From contig NZ_JBPCZH010000001.1 of the NCBI RefSeq assembly GCF_051251085.1, positions 248,001-312,000 on the forward strand: a DNA stretch of 64,000 nt. Direction: 5' to 3'. The translations under genes and the position numbers were made by a program. The notes below the pieces were generated by a model. That model was not told where the DNA came from. It ran no database searches and saw nothing but the letters and a program-made list of their open reading frames with translations. Below, piece after piece: positions 16,110 through 24,551 of the stretch. This DNA is from Cernens ardua (lineage in GTDB: Bacteria > Pseudomonadota > Gammaproteobacteria > Pseudomonadales > Halomonadaceae). Numbering within the stretch: the stretch's first letter is position 1; every line of letters begins with the position of its first letter.

Positions 16110-17348
16110 TTAGTCATTACTGGACTGATCACTGTTGGACTGACCATTGCTGGATTGATCATTGCCATTGCCCTGACCGCTATTGCCCTGATCAGCCGAA
16201 ATGACGTTGGGATTACCATTGAACGGTTGAGGATCAATCGTTTCACCTACCGTCAGGCCACCTGTATCACCTGCGACCACCCGATCACCTCGGTTAAGAC
16301 CACTGGTGATGATCTGCCAGTCTCCCGACAAATCACCCAATTGGACGGTTCTGGAGGCAATCCTGTTTTGACCATCCAATACATAGACCTGAGGCCCCAT
16401 CAGCCCCTGCGTCACCGAAATTTCAGGTACTGCAAATGCATTGAAACGCAGTAAATGTGTCAGCTTGACATCCGCATACTGTCCGGGCAGGAAAACGCCT
16501 TTCGAGTTATCAAACACTGCTCGTGCCTGCACTGTATTGGTATCGGTGTTGACGTTATCCCCGATAAAGTCCAAACGACCCTGCAAGGTAGTCTGGCTAT
16601 CCCCTGTCCCCATATCCAGCTCGACCCCAATCTGCGGAGCACCATTCATGTGCTCCTGCTGACGTGCCTGCATGGCATCTTCCTGAGGAAGCTGGAAACG
16701 GACTTCCAACGGATTGACTGGCGTAACGGTCGCCAGCTCTGTTCCGGAGGAAACAAGATTGCCCACGTTGATTTTATTCAGACTTACCTGTCCATCAGCC
16801 GGGGCTCTGACAGTCGTATAGTCCAGATTGATCTGGGCAGAATTGAGCGCTGCCTGTGCTTCCTGCACTGTTGCAGACGAGGTATCCAGCGCGTTTTGGT
16901 AGGAATCCAGTGTGTAGGCACTGATCACACCCTGATGATAAAGCACGTTGTATCGATGGAAGTTGCGACGGGCGGTGACCTGATTCGCCTGAGCCTGAAC
17001 CAGATTGGCTTTCGCCTGATTGACTGCAGCAGCATACGTACTACGTTCAATCGTAAACAGAGGCGCCCCTTTCTTGACGATTTGCCCTGGAGTATAGACC
17101 TGCGATTCCAGGAAACCCTGCACGCGCGCAGTCACCGCCGCAGCATTGTCACTACGGACCATGGAGGGATAGCTCTTGTTCAGCTCGATATTCTGGGGAG
17201 AAATCTGGAAGACAGGTGCAGGTTTGGCCTGAGCCTGCTGCTGTGCCTGAGGTTGGCTATCATTGCCATGACTGCAGCCCGCTGTTGCAAGTGCAACGAC
17301 ACCCGCCAGACCCCACAAAACACGCTTGGATTTATTAATCTGTAACAT
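16110..17348 (-). CDS. RND periplasmic adaptor lipoprotein, AcrA type
   Basis: A 412-residue membrane fusion protein linking the RND pump to an outer-membrane channel. The ATG at 17348 gives MLQINKSKRVLWGLAGVVAL followed by a lipobox (LATAGC), so it is a lipoprotein. The lipoyl/barrel-sandwich halves (RVQGFLESQVYTPGQIVKKG and YTTVRAPADGQVSLNKI) flank an alpha-hairpin with KANLVQAQANQVTARRNFHRY. The C-terminus is a repetitive Asn/Gln/Ser/Asp tail (QGNGNDQSSNGQSNSDQSSN) not normal for AcrA, probably disordered. An upstream in-frame start at 17492 is rejected because the signal sequence begins at 17348. It is first gene of the pump operon. Confidence 0.92.
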   Translation of the reverse strand: MLQINKSKRVLWGLAGVVALATAGCSHGNDSQPQAQQQAQAKPAPVFQISPQNIELNKSYPSMVRSDNAAAVTARVQGFLESQVYTPGQIVKKGAPLFTIERSTYAAAVNQAKANLVQAQANQVTARRNFHRYNVLYHQGVISAYTLDSYQNALDTSSATVQEAQAALNSAQINLDYTTVRAPADGQVSLNKINVGNLVSSGTELATVTPVNPLEVRFQLPQEDAMQARQQEHMNGAPQIGVELDMGTGDSQTTLQGRLDFIGDNVNTDTNTVQARAVFDNSKGVFLPGQYADVKLTHLLRFNAFAVPEISVTQGLMGPQVYVLDGQNRIASRTVQLGDLSGDWQIITSGLNRGDRVVAGDTGGLTVGETIDPQPFNGNPNVISADQGNSGQGNGNDQSSNGQSNSDQSSND

Positions 17349-17724
17349 GATTTTTCGTTTTCCAATCTGTCGGATGGTAACGTCATTCCATGACGCACAC
17401 AGTAAAACAAAACGAGAGCGTGCGTTACACTTCCAGAGCGCCAGACCCAATATCTGAACAGCATCGAAATGGCAATCGCACGGTGATGACACCAGATTTT
17501 GACACCATGGTCCTGGTAACAGGAGTCAGTGACTACCGGTAAGACTACACATAAAGTAGCACCAGTTAGACAAACATATCAGTCATCGATGAAAATAAAG
17601 TTTACATGCAGACATGAATGTATGTAAACCTGAAGAAATACAATTTACACTATGCGAAGTGCTTTTCTCTACTCATTAAAATAAACTTAAAATATTTTAC
17701 TTATTTTCTGCATGCGAGATTCAT
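17349..17724. other. Divergent spacer, pump operon / tetR
   Basis: This 376-bp spacer carries the operator palindrome at 17603-17626 about 100 bp before the tetR start, and A+T-rich sequence to its right. The remainder toward the adaptor gene (17349-17580) shows no ORF or clear repeat. Confidence 0.5.
17603..17626. promoter_or_regulatory. AcrR-type operator
   Basis: This 24-bp imperfect palindrome has arms TTTACAT and ATGTAAA. Its right half, TGAATGTATGTA, is identical to the right half of the Escherichia coli AcrR operator, and the left half starts with the same TACAT. It lies in the divergent spacer between the adaptor gene and the TetR gene, where AcrR-family repressors bind. Confidence 0.7.
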
Positions 17725-18351
17725 ATGGCGCGCAAAACCAAGGCTGAAGCCGAATCAACACGAAATCTGCTGTTGGATACGGCAGAAAAGATCTTTTTCG
17801 AGCGAGGTGTATCAGGCACGTCACTTGAACAGATCGCCCGTGCGGCAGGGATGACCCGTGGTGCCGTGTATTGGCACTTTGATAACAAGATTTCCCTGCT
17901 CGAAGCATTGGTCGTCCGTGTCAGATTGCCGCTGGAACAAATGTACGAGCAATTAAATGCTTATCAGGATCATGACCCGATCGAAGGCCTCAAAGCGATT
18001 ATCCATCGTGTACTCAAGCGGTGTGACGAACCTCACATCATGCGGGTCTATACCATTCTTGTATACCGCTGCGAATTCTTTGATCAGTTGTCGCGACGCT
18101 GCCAGGAGCGTGCCTATGTCGATGACATCAAGGCCATGATCGACCAGCAGCTTATTATTGCCAGGGACAAAGGGCAGCTGGCTCCCAATGTTGATCCTGT
18201 GGTAATGGGAGATATTCTCCATTTTTCCATTATGGGCTTGATCAAGGAGTGGTTGGGCCGGCCAGATCGATTCAACATCAGTGAACGCGGTATTACCATG
18301 ATAGACCAACTCTTTGCGCAATTTCGTGCACAGGGGGCTAAGTCCCATTGA
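17725..18351 (+). CDS. TetR-family efflux repressor, AcrR-like
   Basis: A 208-residue TetR regulator. The N-terminal helix-turn-helix includes RNLLLDTAEKIFFERGVSGT, SLEQIARAAGMTRGAVYWHF and DNKISLLEAL (residues about 13-60), which is very like AcrR/TtgR/NalC-type pump repressors. The helical C-terminal domain is the ligand pocket. The gene is divergent from the AcrAB-like operon with an AcrR-type operator between, so it most likely represses the pump and is released by drugs. The ATG at 17725 follows GCGAGATTCAT with a weak Shine-Dalgarno sequence. Length matches AcrR (215). Confidence 0.88.
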   Translation: MARKTKAEAESTRNLLLDTAEKIFFERGVSGTSLEQIARAAGMTRGAVYWHFDNKISLLEALVVRVRLPLEQMYEQLNAYQDHDPIEGLKAIIHRVLKRCDEPHIMRVYTILVYRCEFFDQLSRRCQERAYVDDIKAMIDQQLIIARDKGQLAPNVDPVVMGDILHFSIMGLIKEWLGRPDRFNISERGITMIDQLFAQFRAQGAKSH

Positions 18352-18400
18352 GTAATAGCATGTCTATCATTACCCAATTTTACCCTTGCCCATATATGCA

Positions 18401-18447
18401 AGAGCCAAAGCATGTAAGAGCAAAAGCATGCAGGAGCCAAATGTATA
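18401..18447. repeat. 16-bp tandem repeat downstream of tetR
   Basis: Copies at 18401-18416 and 18417-18432 differ in two positions (AGAGCcAAAGCATGtA, AGAGCaAAAGCATGcA), and a partial third copy follows at 18433-18447. It lies in the 263-bp spacer between the convergent tetR and sigma-factor genes. Confidence 0.6.
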
Positions 18448-18614
18448 AATCAGAAACATTGACTTCAGGTATTAATTTCCTGACTGAATGATACATTGTC
18501 TGGGCCCCTGCCTATTCGCCTCCCTTTCCTATCGACGTTGAAAACCTCTTCTCAACCTCGAAATCTATCGAATACGACGGTTAATTTCTGGAACATCTGC
18601 TCAGGAAGTAAGGA

Positions 18615-20144
18615 TCAGTCATCGCGTGGTGGCAAAGGGCCCCCCCTAAATGAATAGGTACGATACGTAATGGGCTTATCGGATGAGTCGGCCGTCAGAT
18701 CACCATGACCCTGAATGCCGGTATACTCAAGCTCTGGAAAATACTGCTGAAACCAGGCACGAATTTTTGCCATGGCCCGTTTATGTAACTGACACACACG
18801 TGAATCACTTACCCCCATGCGCTCTCCGATCATTCTGAGAGAATTGCCACTCAGGCGATAAAGCGTTAATGCCTCGCGTTCCCGATCGTCATCCAGGGAG
18901 GCAATGGCCAGTTGTAGCAGGCCATGCAATTCATCCGACAACAAGCGATTGAGCGGTTCGACCTCTTCTTCAGGTAAAAAGGTTTCAAGATCGTAATCCG
19001 TATAATCCAGCAACTGGCAATTATGAACATCATGACGATGTCGATTGTAGGCATTCAGCGAAACTTCCATCACTGCCGCAACATCACGCTCGCGAATCGG
19101 TCCGCCATAATATTGCTCCAGGCGGTTGTGGATCTGCTCTGCCTCGCGGGCGTGCCGTCGCACGCTTCTGGGTAACCAATCGCTGGAGCGCAACTCATCC
19201 ACCATGGCCCCCTGAATACGCTTGATCGCGTAGGTTTCAAAAGCGGCGCCCTGCTTTGGATTGAAACGCTGGCTGGCTTCAATCAATCCTACTGTACCTG
19301 CCTGTATCAGATCCTCCATATCAACGTGCATGGGAATACGTGACTGAGCCTTGAGCCGTCGCGCAGTGAGCCGGATCATCGGGGTCATTTTCTCTACCAA
19401 CACATCCAACGGCTCATGGTACTGGATCGGGGCAGAAGAGACGGCGGCAGAATCGATCTCATGGCAGGTATCTTTCGACTGCGCCTTCCCGCAGTTCTCC
19501 CCAGCTCTCTTCCCCCTGGATGCCACATAATGGATGCAGGGTACGTCCAGGGAATCAGCGTGATCATTACTCCGCTGCTCGTTCACCGTGCAAGAAGATG
19601 GCATCCGGTTCTGCGCCATCCCTCGTCGCCCCCTATTACCATACGCCTTCTCATGCGGGGCTTCTGGTAGCACACGTGAGAGCGATTCTATCGGGTCAAC
19701 ACAATTGTTGCGAAAGTACTCCGGATCTGTTTCATGATAATAGGCAAAATAATCGCCTGACGAGTAGCCACCTATCCACTCGTCTTCGCTCTGTTGAGTC
19801 ATATGCCGACGTTCGTGCCCACCTGCCTCTGGCAAATATCGGTGCCTTTTCTGTTGCCAGCCATCGTTTTGCCAAACAGGGGGGCGAGATGCTCCGCGCG
19901 CATACTTCATCGTATCGGGCGGCGTTGTTCCACTGTGGCAACTGCCACGTGCTTTTGAATGCCTTTCTACAGACGCTGACGCTTCAAGCAGACTAGGCTT
20001 TTTATAGTGATTATTATCTGGTGGATTCCGGTCGGAAATATCACTCATCAAGGGGTCCATCAATAGTGTTTGAAAGAATCTCCATTGTTGAAGGCCCATG
20101 ACATGTACCAAGCGTCGTGGAAAGCGGTTAAAACAGCGCTTCAA
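18615..20144 (-). CDS. FliA-like sigma factor with long N-terminal extension
   Basis: The C-terminal half (about residues 241-490) is a sigma-70-family factor closest to the FliA/sigma-28 group. Region 2 holds VDMEDLIQAGTVGLIEASQR. A FliA-like RIQGAMVDELRSSDWLPRS and a region 3 follow, then region 4 with LRMIGERMGVSDSRVCQLH. It would direct RNA polymerase to a special promoter class, classically flagellar and motility genes, but none are nearby. The frame stays open for about 240 residues upstream: polar, low-similarity sequence rich in Ser, Arg, His and Tyr, not seen in normal FliA (about 240 residues in total). The TTG at 20144 is only the frame limit; ATGs at 20099, 20060 and 20048 are options, and the true start is uncertain. 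It is divergent from proS. Confidence 0.8.
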   Translation of the reverse strand: MKRCFNRFPRRLVHVMGLQQWRFFQTLLMDPLMSDISDRNPPDNNHYKKPSLLEASASVERHSKARGSCHSGTTPPDTMKYARGASRPPVWQNDGWQQKRHRYLPEAGGHERRHMTQQSEDEWIGGYSSGDYFAYYHETDPEYFRNNCVDPIESLSRVLPEAPHEKAYGNRGRRGMAQNRMPSSCTVNEQRSNDHADSLDVPCIHYVASRGKRAGENCGKAQSKDTCHEIDSAAVSSAPIQYHEPLDVLVEKMTPMIRLTARRLKAQSRIPMHVDMEDLIQAGTVGLIEASQRFNPKQGAAFETYAIKRIQGAMVDELRSSDWLPRSVRRHAREAEQIHNRLEQYYGGPIRERDVAAVMEVSLNAYNRHRHDVHNCQLLDYTDYDLETFLPEEEVEPLNRLLSDELHGLLQLAIASLDDDREREALTLYRLSGNSLRMIGERMGVSDSRVCQLHKRAMAKIRAWFQQYFPELEYTGIQGHGDLTADSSDKPITYRTYSFRGGPLPPRDD

Positions 20145-20348
20145 ACATTCAATGATGAATCCTCAAAGTGTTCAGTCGTTTATATCCCCCTTTGCGGCCC
20201 TGCTTGAGGCTGGCAAAAGTGCCCTCCGTGGCTCTGGATGAAAAAGAGTTTTGCTGTCACACAAAATTTCACCTTACAATACGGAAAGATTAACCACTCA
20301 AATGCTTGTCGAATGCCGACAAGTCTCAGTAAGGGAACATGCAGGCAG

Positions 20349-22061
20349 ATGCGCGCCAGTCAGCTTTTCATATCAACACTCAAGGAAGTCCCCGCAGAAG
20401 CAGAGCTTGTGAGTCATCGTTTGATGCTCAGAGCGGGTATGATTCGTCGCCTTTCATCCGGACTTTATACCTGGCTCCCTATTGGCTTGCGCACCTTGCG
20501 CAAAGTGGAGCAGGTTGTTCGTGAGGAGATGCAGAATGCAGGCTCGCAGGAATTGCTGATGCCTGTTGTACAACCTGCTGAGCTTTGGGAGGAATCAGGG
20601 CGGTGGCAGCAATATGGTCCAGAACTGCTACGTATCAAGGATCGTCATGAACGTGATTTCTGCCTCGGCCCAACCCATGAGGAAGTTATCACGGATCTGA
20701 TGCGTCGTGAGCTGAACTCCTACAAGCAGCTCCCGATCAATGTTTTCCAGATCCAGACCAAATTTCGCGATGAAATCCGCCCACGCTTCGGGGTAATGCG
20801 GTCACGCGAATTCATTATGAAGGATGCCTATTCATTCCATATCGATCAGGCCTCTCTGGATGCGACTTATCAGGCGATGTATGACGCTTACTGCCGAATA
20901 TTTACACGACTGGGGCTGAATTATCGCGCGGTCATGGCCGACACGGGCTCCATTGGGGGATCAAACTCCCACGAATTCCAGGTATTGGCGCAATCGGGTG
21001 AAGATGCCGTGGTGTACTCCACTGCCTCGGACTACGCAGCGAATATCGAAAAGGCCGAAGCATGGTTTGAGCCGGTTGAATTGGCTGCTCCTTCTCGTGA
21101 GCTGGAAAAGGTAGACACACCGGATGCCAAAACAATTGCCGCGTTGGTCGAGAACTTTGGTCTTCCAATCGAAAAAACCGTCAAGACCCTGATCGTTCAT
21201 GGTAGCGAAGGTGGACTAGTGGCACTTATCGTGCGCGGTGACCATGAATTGAACGAGATCAAGGCAGAGCACCTGGAAGAAGTCGCTGCGCCGCTCGCAT
21301 TCGCCAGTGATGATGAAGTGCGTGATGCAATTGGTGCAGGGTTTGGTTCGTTGGGCCCCATTGGACTCACTATTCCAATCATAGTAGACCGTGATGTCTC
21401 TATCATGAGTGACTTCGCCGCCGGTGCCAATGAAGACGGCAAGCATTACTTTGGCATCAACTGGGAGCGCGATCTGCCGTTACCCCGCGTAGAGGATCTA
21501 CGTAATATCGTGGAAGGTGATCGTGCGCCTGATGGGAAAGGTGAACTCAGGATTGCCCGCGGTGTAGAGGTCGGTCATATATTCCAACTGGGTGATAAAT
21601 ACTCGCAGGCAATGAATGCCACGGTGCTGGATGAAAACGGCAAGGCGAAGATACTCTCCATGGGCTGCTATGGGATTGGAGTAACGCGCGTTGTGGCGGC
21701 AGCCATTGAACAGAATCACGATGACGCCGGCATTATCTGGCCAGAAGCGTTGGCCCCTTTCCAGGTCGCCATCGTGCCCATGAATGCGCACAAGTCCGAA
21801 CGGGTCAGGGAAACCTCCGAAACACTTTATAAAGCCCTCGAAGCACAAGGCATTGAAGTGTTGCTGGATGATCGCGATCAACGTCCGGGTGCGAAATTTG
21901 CTGATCTGGAACTGATGGGTATTCCTCATCGCATCGTCATCGGCGATCGCAGCCTCGACAAACAGGAGCTCGAATACAAGGGGCGTACTGATAGTGAAGC
22001 GACCATGGTGCCTCAGGCTGACATCATTGAGTTCCTGAAGGCACGCCTTACGATAAAATAA
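20349..22061 (+). CDS. proS: Prolyl-tRNA synthetase
   Basis: A 570-residue bacterial-type ProRS that charges tRNA-Pro. It starts [19 protein letters not shown] like other proteobacterial enzymes and has class II motif 2 ([26 protein letters not shown]) and motif 3 ([17 protein letters not shown]). Between motifs 2 and 3 lies the usual editing (INS) domain, which deacylates Ala-tRNA-Pro. The C-terminal anticodon domain includes [20 protein letters not shown]. The ATG at 20349 gives the standard length; an upstream frame extension to 20238 is not conserved. Confidence 0.97.
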   Translation: MRASQLFISTLKEVPAEAELVSHRLMLRAGMIRRLSSGLYTWLPIGLRTLRKVEQVVREEMQNAGSQELLMPVVQPAELWEESGRWQQYGPELLRIKDRHERDFCLGPTHEEVITDLMRRELNSYKQLPINVFQIQTKFRDEIRPRFGVMRSREFIMKDAYSFHIDQASLDATYQAMYDAYCRIFTRLGLNYRAVMADTGSIGGSNSHEFQVLAQSGEDAVVYSTASDYAANIEKAEAWFEPVELAAPSRELEKVDTPDAKTIAALVENFGLPIEKTVKTLIVHGSEGGLVALIVRGDHELNEIKAEHLEEVAAPLAFASDDEVRDAIGAGFGSLGPIGLTIPIIVDRDVSIMSDFAAGANEDGKHYFGINWERDLPLPRVEDLRNIVEGDRAPDGKGELRIARGVEVGHIFQLGDKYSQAMNATVLDENGKAKILSMGCYGIGVTRVVAAAIEQNHDDAGIIWPEALAPFQVAIVPMNAHKSERVRETSETLYKALEAQGIEVLLDDRDQRPGAKFADLELMGIPHRIVIGDRSLDKQELEYKGRTDSEATMVPQADIIEFLKARLTIK

Positions 22062-22200
22062 TGACCGACAGGATAATGGTCTGATACGCCATGTGGGCTT
22101 TGTGGCAATCGTATGAGCATGTTACAAAGCCTGTATGCTCGCGCCAGGCATTCACGCATGCTCAGCCGCATCCGTGTTTGACCGACAATATTTAGAACAC

Positions 22201-22224
22201 GAAGCGGAATCTTCATTCTGCTTC
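22201..22224. other. Hairpin between proS and the permease gene
   Basis: GAAGCGGAAT (22201-22210) and ATTCTGCTTC (22215-22224) form a 10-bp stem with one G-T pair and a CTTC loop. There is no T run after it. It could be a weak terminator of proS or a leader hairpin of the following gene. Confidence 0.35.
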
Positions 22225-22255
22225 ATGAATACCCTTTCACGAGGTTGTGAGACTC

Positions 22256-23641
22256 ATGCCTGAAGTTCAAACCCGAAAACGCAGTTGGCGCACAATGCTC
22301 ACGCTCTATAAACGCCCTGAGCTGGTCACCATGCTTTTTTTGGGCTTTTCGTCAGGTCTACCTTTTTTGCTGTTGTTCTCTACACTGTTCGCGCGTTTGA
22401 GGATGTCAGGGGTTGATGTCGCGACGATCGGGTATTTCTCGTGGATTGGCCTTCTGTACTCCATCAAGGTGTTTTGGGCACCCTTGGTGGATAGTCTGAG
22501 GCTCCCCTTCCTTTCCCGTTGGCTTGGACATCGTAGAAGTTGGCTATTGCTGGCACAGGCAGGTATTTTGTGCGGCTTTATCGCCATGGCAAACCTGCAC
22601 CCGCAAGGTCAGCTGAGCGCGCTGGCAATGGTGGCTGTATGCGTGGCTTTTGCCGCTGCCACACAGGATATCTGTATTGATGCGTTCAGGATTGAATCTG
22701 CCGAAGTGGATCTTCAGGCGGCGATGGCATCGATTTATGTTATCGGTTATCGCGCGGCCTTGTTGGTCGCAGGTGCCGGGGCACTTGCCCTTGCCGGTGC
22801 CTTTTCGTGGCAAGTCACCTATCTGGTCATGGCGGCATTGGTACTGGTGGGAATTGTAACGGTGTTGGTTCGCCCTGAGCCTCCACGTAATCCGCGTAGC
22901 GCCGAAATTCTGAAGGAACCACGGGTTCGCGCTTTTCTGCGCCATGCCGATCACTGGCCTAGCGCATTAAAGAAGACAACGGTCTGGGCATTGGGAACGG
23001 TCGTGTGCCCGTTTACTGATTTCTTCCAACGCTACGGCTGGCGCGCATTGGTCCTGCTGATCTTTATTGGGGTTTATCGTATCAGTGACCTTTCCATGGC
23101 GGCCATGGCTAACCCCCTTTATATCGACCTCCATTTCACGATGGATCAAATCGGTGCTGTCAGTGGTGTCTTTGGCATTTTCATGACCCTATTGGGCGGT
23201 GTTATCGGCGGGTCACTGGCCGGGCGTTTTGGCGTGCGTCCGCTCCTCTGGGTAGCCGCTGTCATGATCGCATTGGCAAACCTGCTCTATGCCTTGTTGG
23301 CAACATTAGCCACACCCAACCTGGCCATGCTGACGCTCACCATCACGGCTGACAATCTGGCGGGGGGAATCGCTAGCGCGCTCTTCATCGCCTTCCTGTC
23401 AAGTTTGACGTCACGTGCCTACACAGCAACACAGTACGCGCTCTTCTCCTCTATCATGACGTTACCCGGAAAGCTGATCGGAGGTTTTTCAGGAAGTATC
23501 GTGACGACTATTGGCTACCCGAAATTCTTTATCGTTGTTGCCTTTTTAAGCCTGCCCGCTATTTTACTTGGGCTGTGGATCATGAAAGACCGTGGTTTCC
23601 ATCACAATATTGAAGACATTCAAAAAACCGGTAACAGGTAA
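22256..23641 (+). CDS. ampG: AmpG-type muropeptide permease
   Basis: A 461-residue MFS inner-membrane protein with about 12 membrane segments. The AmpG signature is visible early: VTMLFLGFSSGLPFLLLFS, then DVATIGYFSWIGLLYSIKVF, WAPLVDS, LGHRRSWLLLAQ and AAATQDICIDAFRIE. AmpG imports anhydro-muropeptides for cell-wall recycling and in many species controls beta-lactamase induction. The ATG at 22256 is taken; a GTG three codons upstream is possible. Related SLC33-like acetyl-CoA transporters share some motifs. No ampD or ampR is nearby, so the pathway role is from family only. Confidence 0.85.
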   Translation: MPEVQTRKRSWRTMLTLYKRPELVTMLFLGFSSGLPFLLLFSTLFARLRMSGVDVATIGYFSWIGLLYSIKVFWAPLVDSLRLPFLSRWLGHRRSWLLLAQAGILCGFIAMANLHPQGQLSALAMVAVCVAFAAATQDICIDAFRIESAEVDLQAAMASIYVIGYRAALLVAGAGALALAGAFSWQVTYLVMAALVLVGIVTVLVRPEPPRNPRSAEILKEPRVRAFLRHADHWPSALKKTTVWALGTVVCPFTDFFQRYGWRALVLLIFIGVYRISDLSMAAMANPLYIDLHFTMDQIGAVSGVFGIFMTLLGGVIGGSLAGRFGVRPLLWVAAVMIALANLLYALLATLATPNLAMLTLTITADNLAGGIASALFIAFLSSLTSRAYTATQYALFSSIMTLPGKLIGGFSGSIVTTIGYPKFFIVVAFLSLPAILLGLWIMKDRGFHHNIEDIQKTGNR

Positions 23642-23676
23642 TGGCGGCGGTGATCAGGTTGTTGGCAATGAGTAGG

Positions 23677-23727
23677 GTGTTTGGAATGGATAGCGTGTTT
23701 GAAATGGATAGCGTGTTTGGATAGCTT
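23677..23727. repeat. 18-bp tandem repeat after ampG
   Basis: Units GTGTTTGGAATGGATAGC (23677-23694) and GTGTTTGAAATGGATAGC (23695-23712) are followed by a shortened third copy ending near 23725. It lies in the spacer between ampG and the broken Nudix gene. Confidence 0.7.
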
Positions 23728-23808
23728 ATTCGTATAGTTGAAGACCGCCTTTGCCCTGTTACTCCCTGGTTGGTTGACAACGATCAATTTTGGACACCGA
23801 CCTGCTTA

Positions 23809-23844
23809 CGAACAACGATACAAATGCGAACAACGATACAAGTG
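23809..23844. repeat. 18-bp direct duplication
   Basis: CGAACAACGATACAAATG (23809-23826) is followed directly by CGAACAACGATACAAGTG (23827-23844), identical except at one base. It lies just downstream of the Nudix gene remnant. Confidence 0.7.
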
Positions 23845-23866
23845 GTTAAAAAAGAGAGAATCTCCC

Positions 23867-24316
23867 CTATCCATTCATTCCATGTTTCTGCACTAACCAA
23901 TTCCACACATGCGTATATACCTCATGGAACATGGGATGCCACTCCGCCGTGAGTACCTCTTCCGCAGGATGTCAAAAGAAGGAAAATACATGGCCATGAT
24001 CATCTTCGGTTGCATAGCCCCAGAAATCAGGAAGTGCACTTGAGCTTTTCGCTAGATAAAGTTGCCATGGAATACTGCCCTTTTCGGCACCTGATCGAAT
24101 AGGATGGATACCCAAATCCACTATTTCATCGACCCCAGAGATACCGCTCTCCTCTTCCAATTCCCGTAAAGCCGCTGACAACGGACGCTCTCCAGGCTCA
24201 ATCGTCCCTTTCACCCACTGCTTCCCTGCGAGCGGATGTTCAAACGCCAGCAGTTCCACACCATGACAAGACTCACGGTGAATCATGGGGCATACCTTGA
24301 TAGGCTCTACATCCAT
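23867..24316 (-). pseudogene. Nudix hydrolase with an in-frame TGA
   Basis: Reading leftward from ATG 24316 the protein contains a complete Nudix box (G-x5-E-x7-REL-EEESGI, about residues 38-60), the metal-binding catalytic motif of nucleoside-diphosphate-linked hydrolases. After 114 residues, at GHVFSFF, a TGA (23974-23972) stops the frame. The same frame then continues 34 codons without shift, beginning HPAEEVLTAEWHPMF and ending in a TAG at 23867. Related Nudix proteins usually have FFWHP at this place, so a TGG-to-TGA change is the simplest reading. The result is a truncated protein lacking its C-terminal helix, or a sequencing error. GTG 24319 is an alternative start. Confidence 0.75.
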
Positions 24317-24551
24317 CACGTTTTACCGCCTATACGGTTAATCGCTTTTTATATTTCAATTCAAGTGAATTGGATAGTGATATCAGGTACATATACGCTG
24401 GGTCACAGAATGAAAGTACCAGCGCTAGTCTCAGCGAAAAACAAACAGTAAAGAAATGAATAGGACGAAAGCGATAGACGCTGCTTTCCCCGTTGATATG
24501 AGTAGGGCATTTCTTGATCGCTGGCTTGAAAGCCTTTTTATACGACGAGAA

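Noticed and set aside
16455..17345. Rightward 296-codon frame opposite the AcrA-like gene
   Set aside because: It lies wholly antisense to a well-supported adaptor gene, has no ribosome-binding site, and its protein is Cys/Arg/Leu-rich with no family resemblance.
19520..19996. Rightward 158-codon frame opposite the sigma-factor N-terminal half
   Set aside because: Considered because the sigma extension is unconserved, but it has no Shine-Dalgarno sequence and its Ser/His/Arg-rich translation has no family resemblance. The leftward frame continues into a real domain, so it is the better choice.
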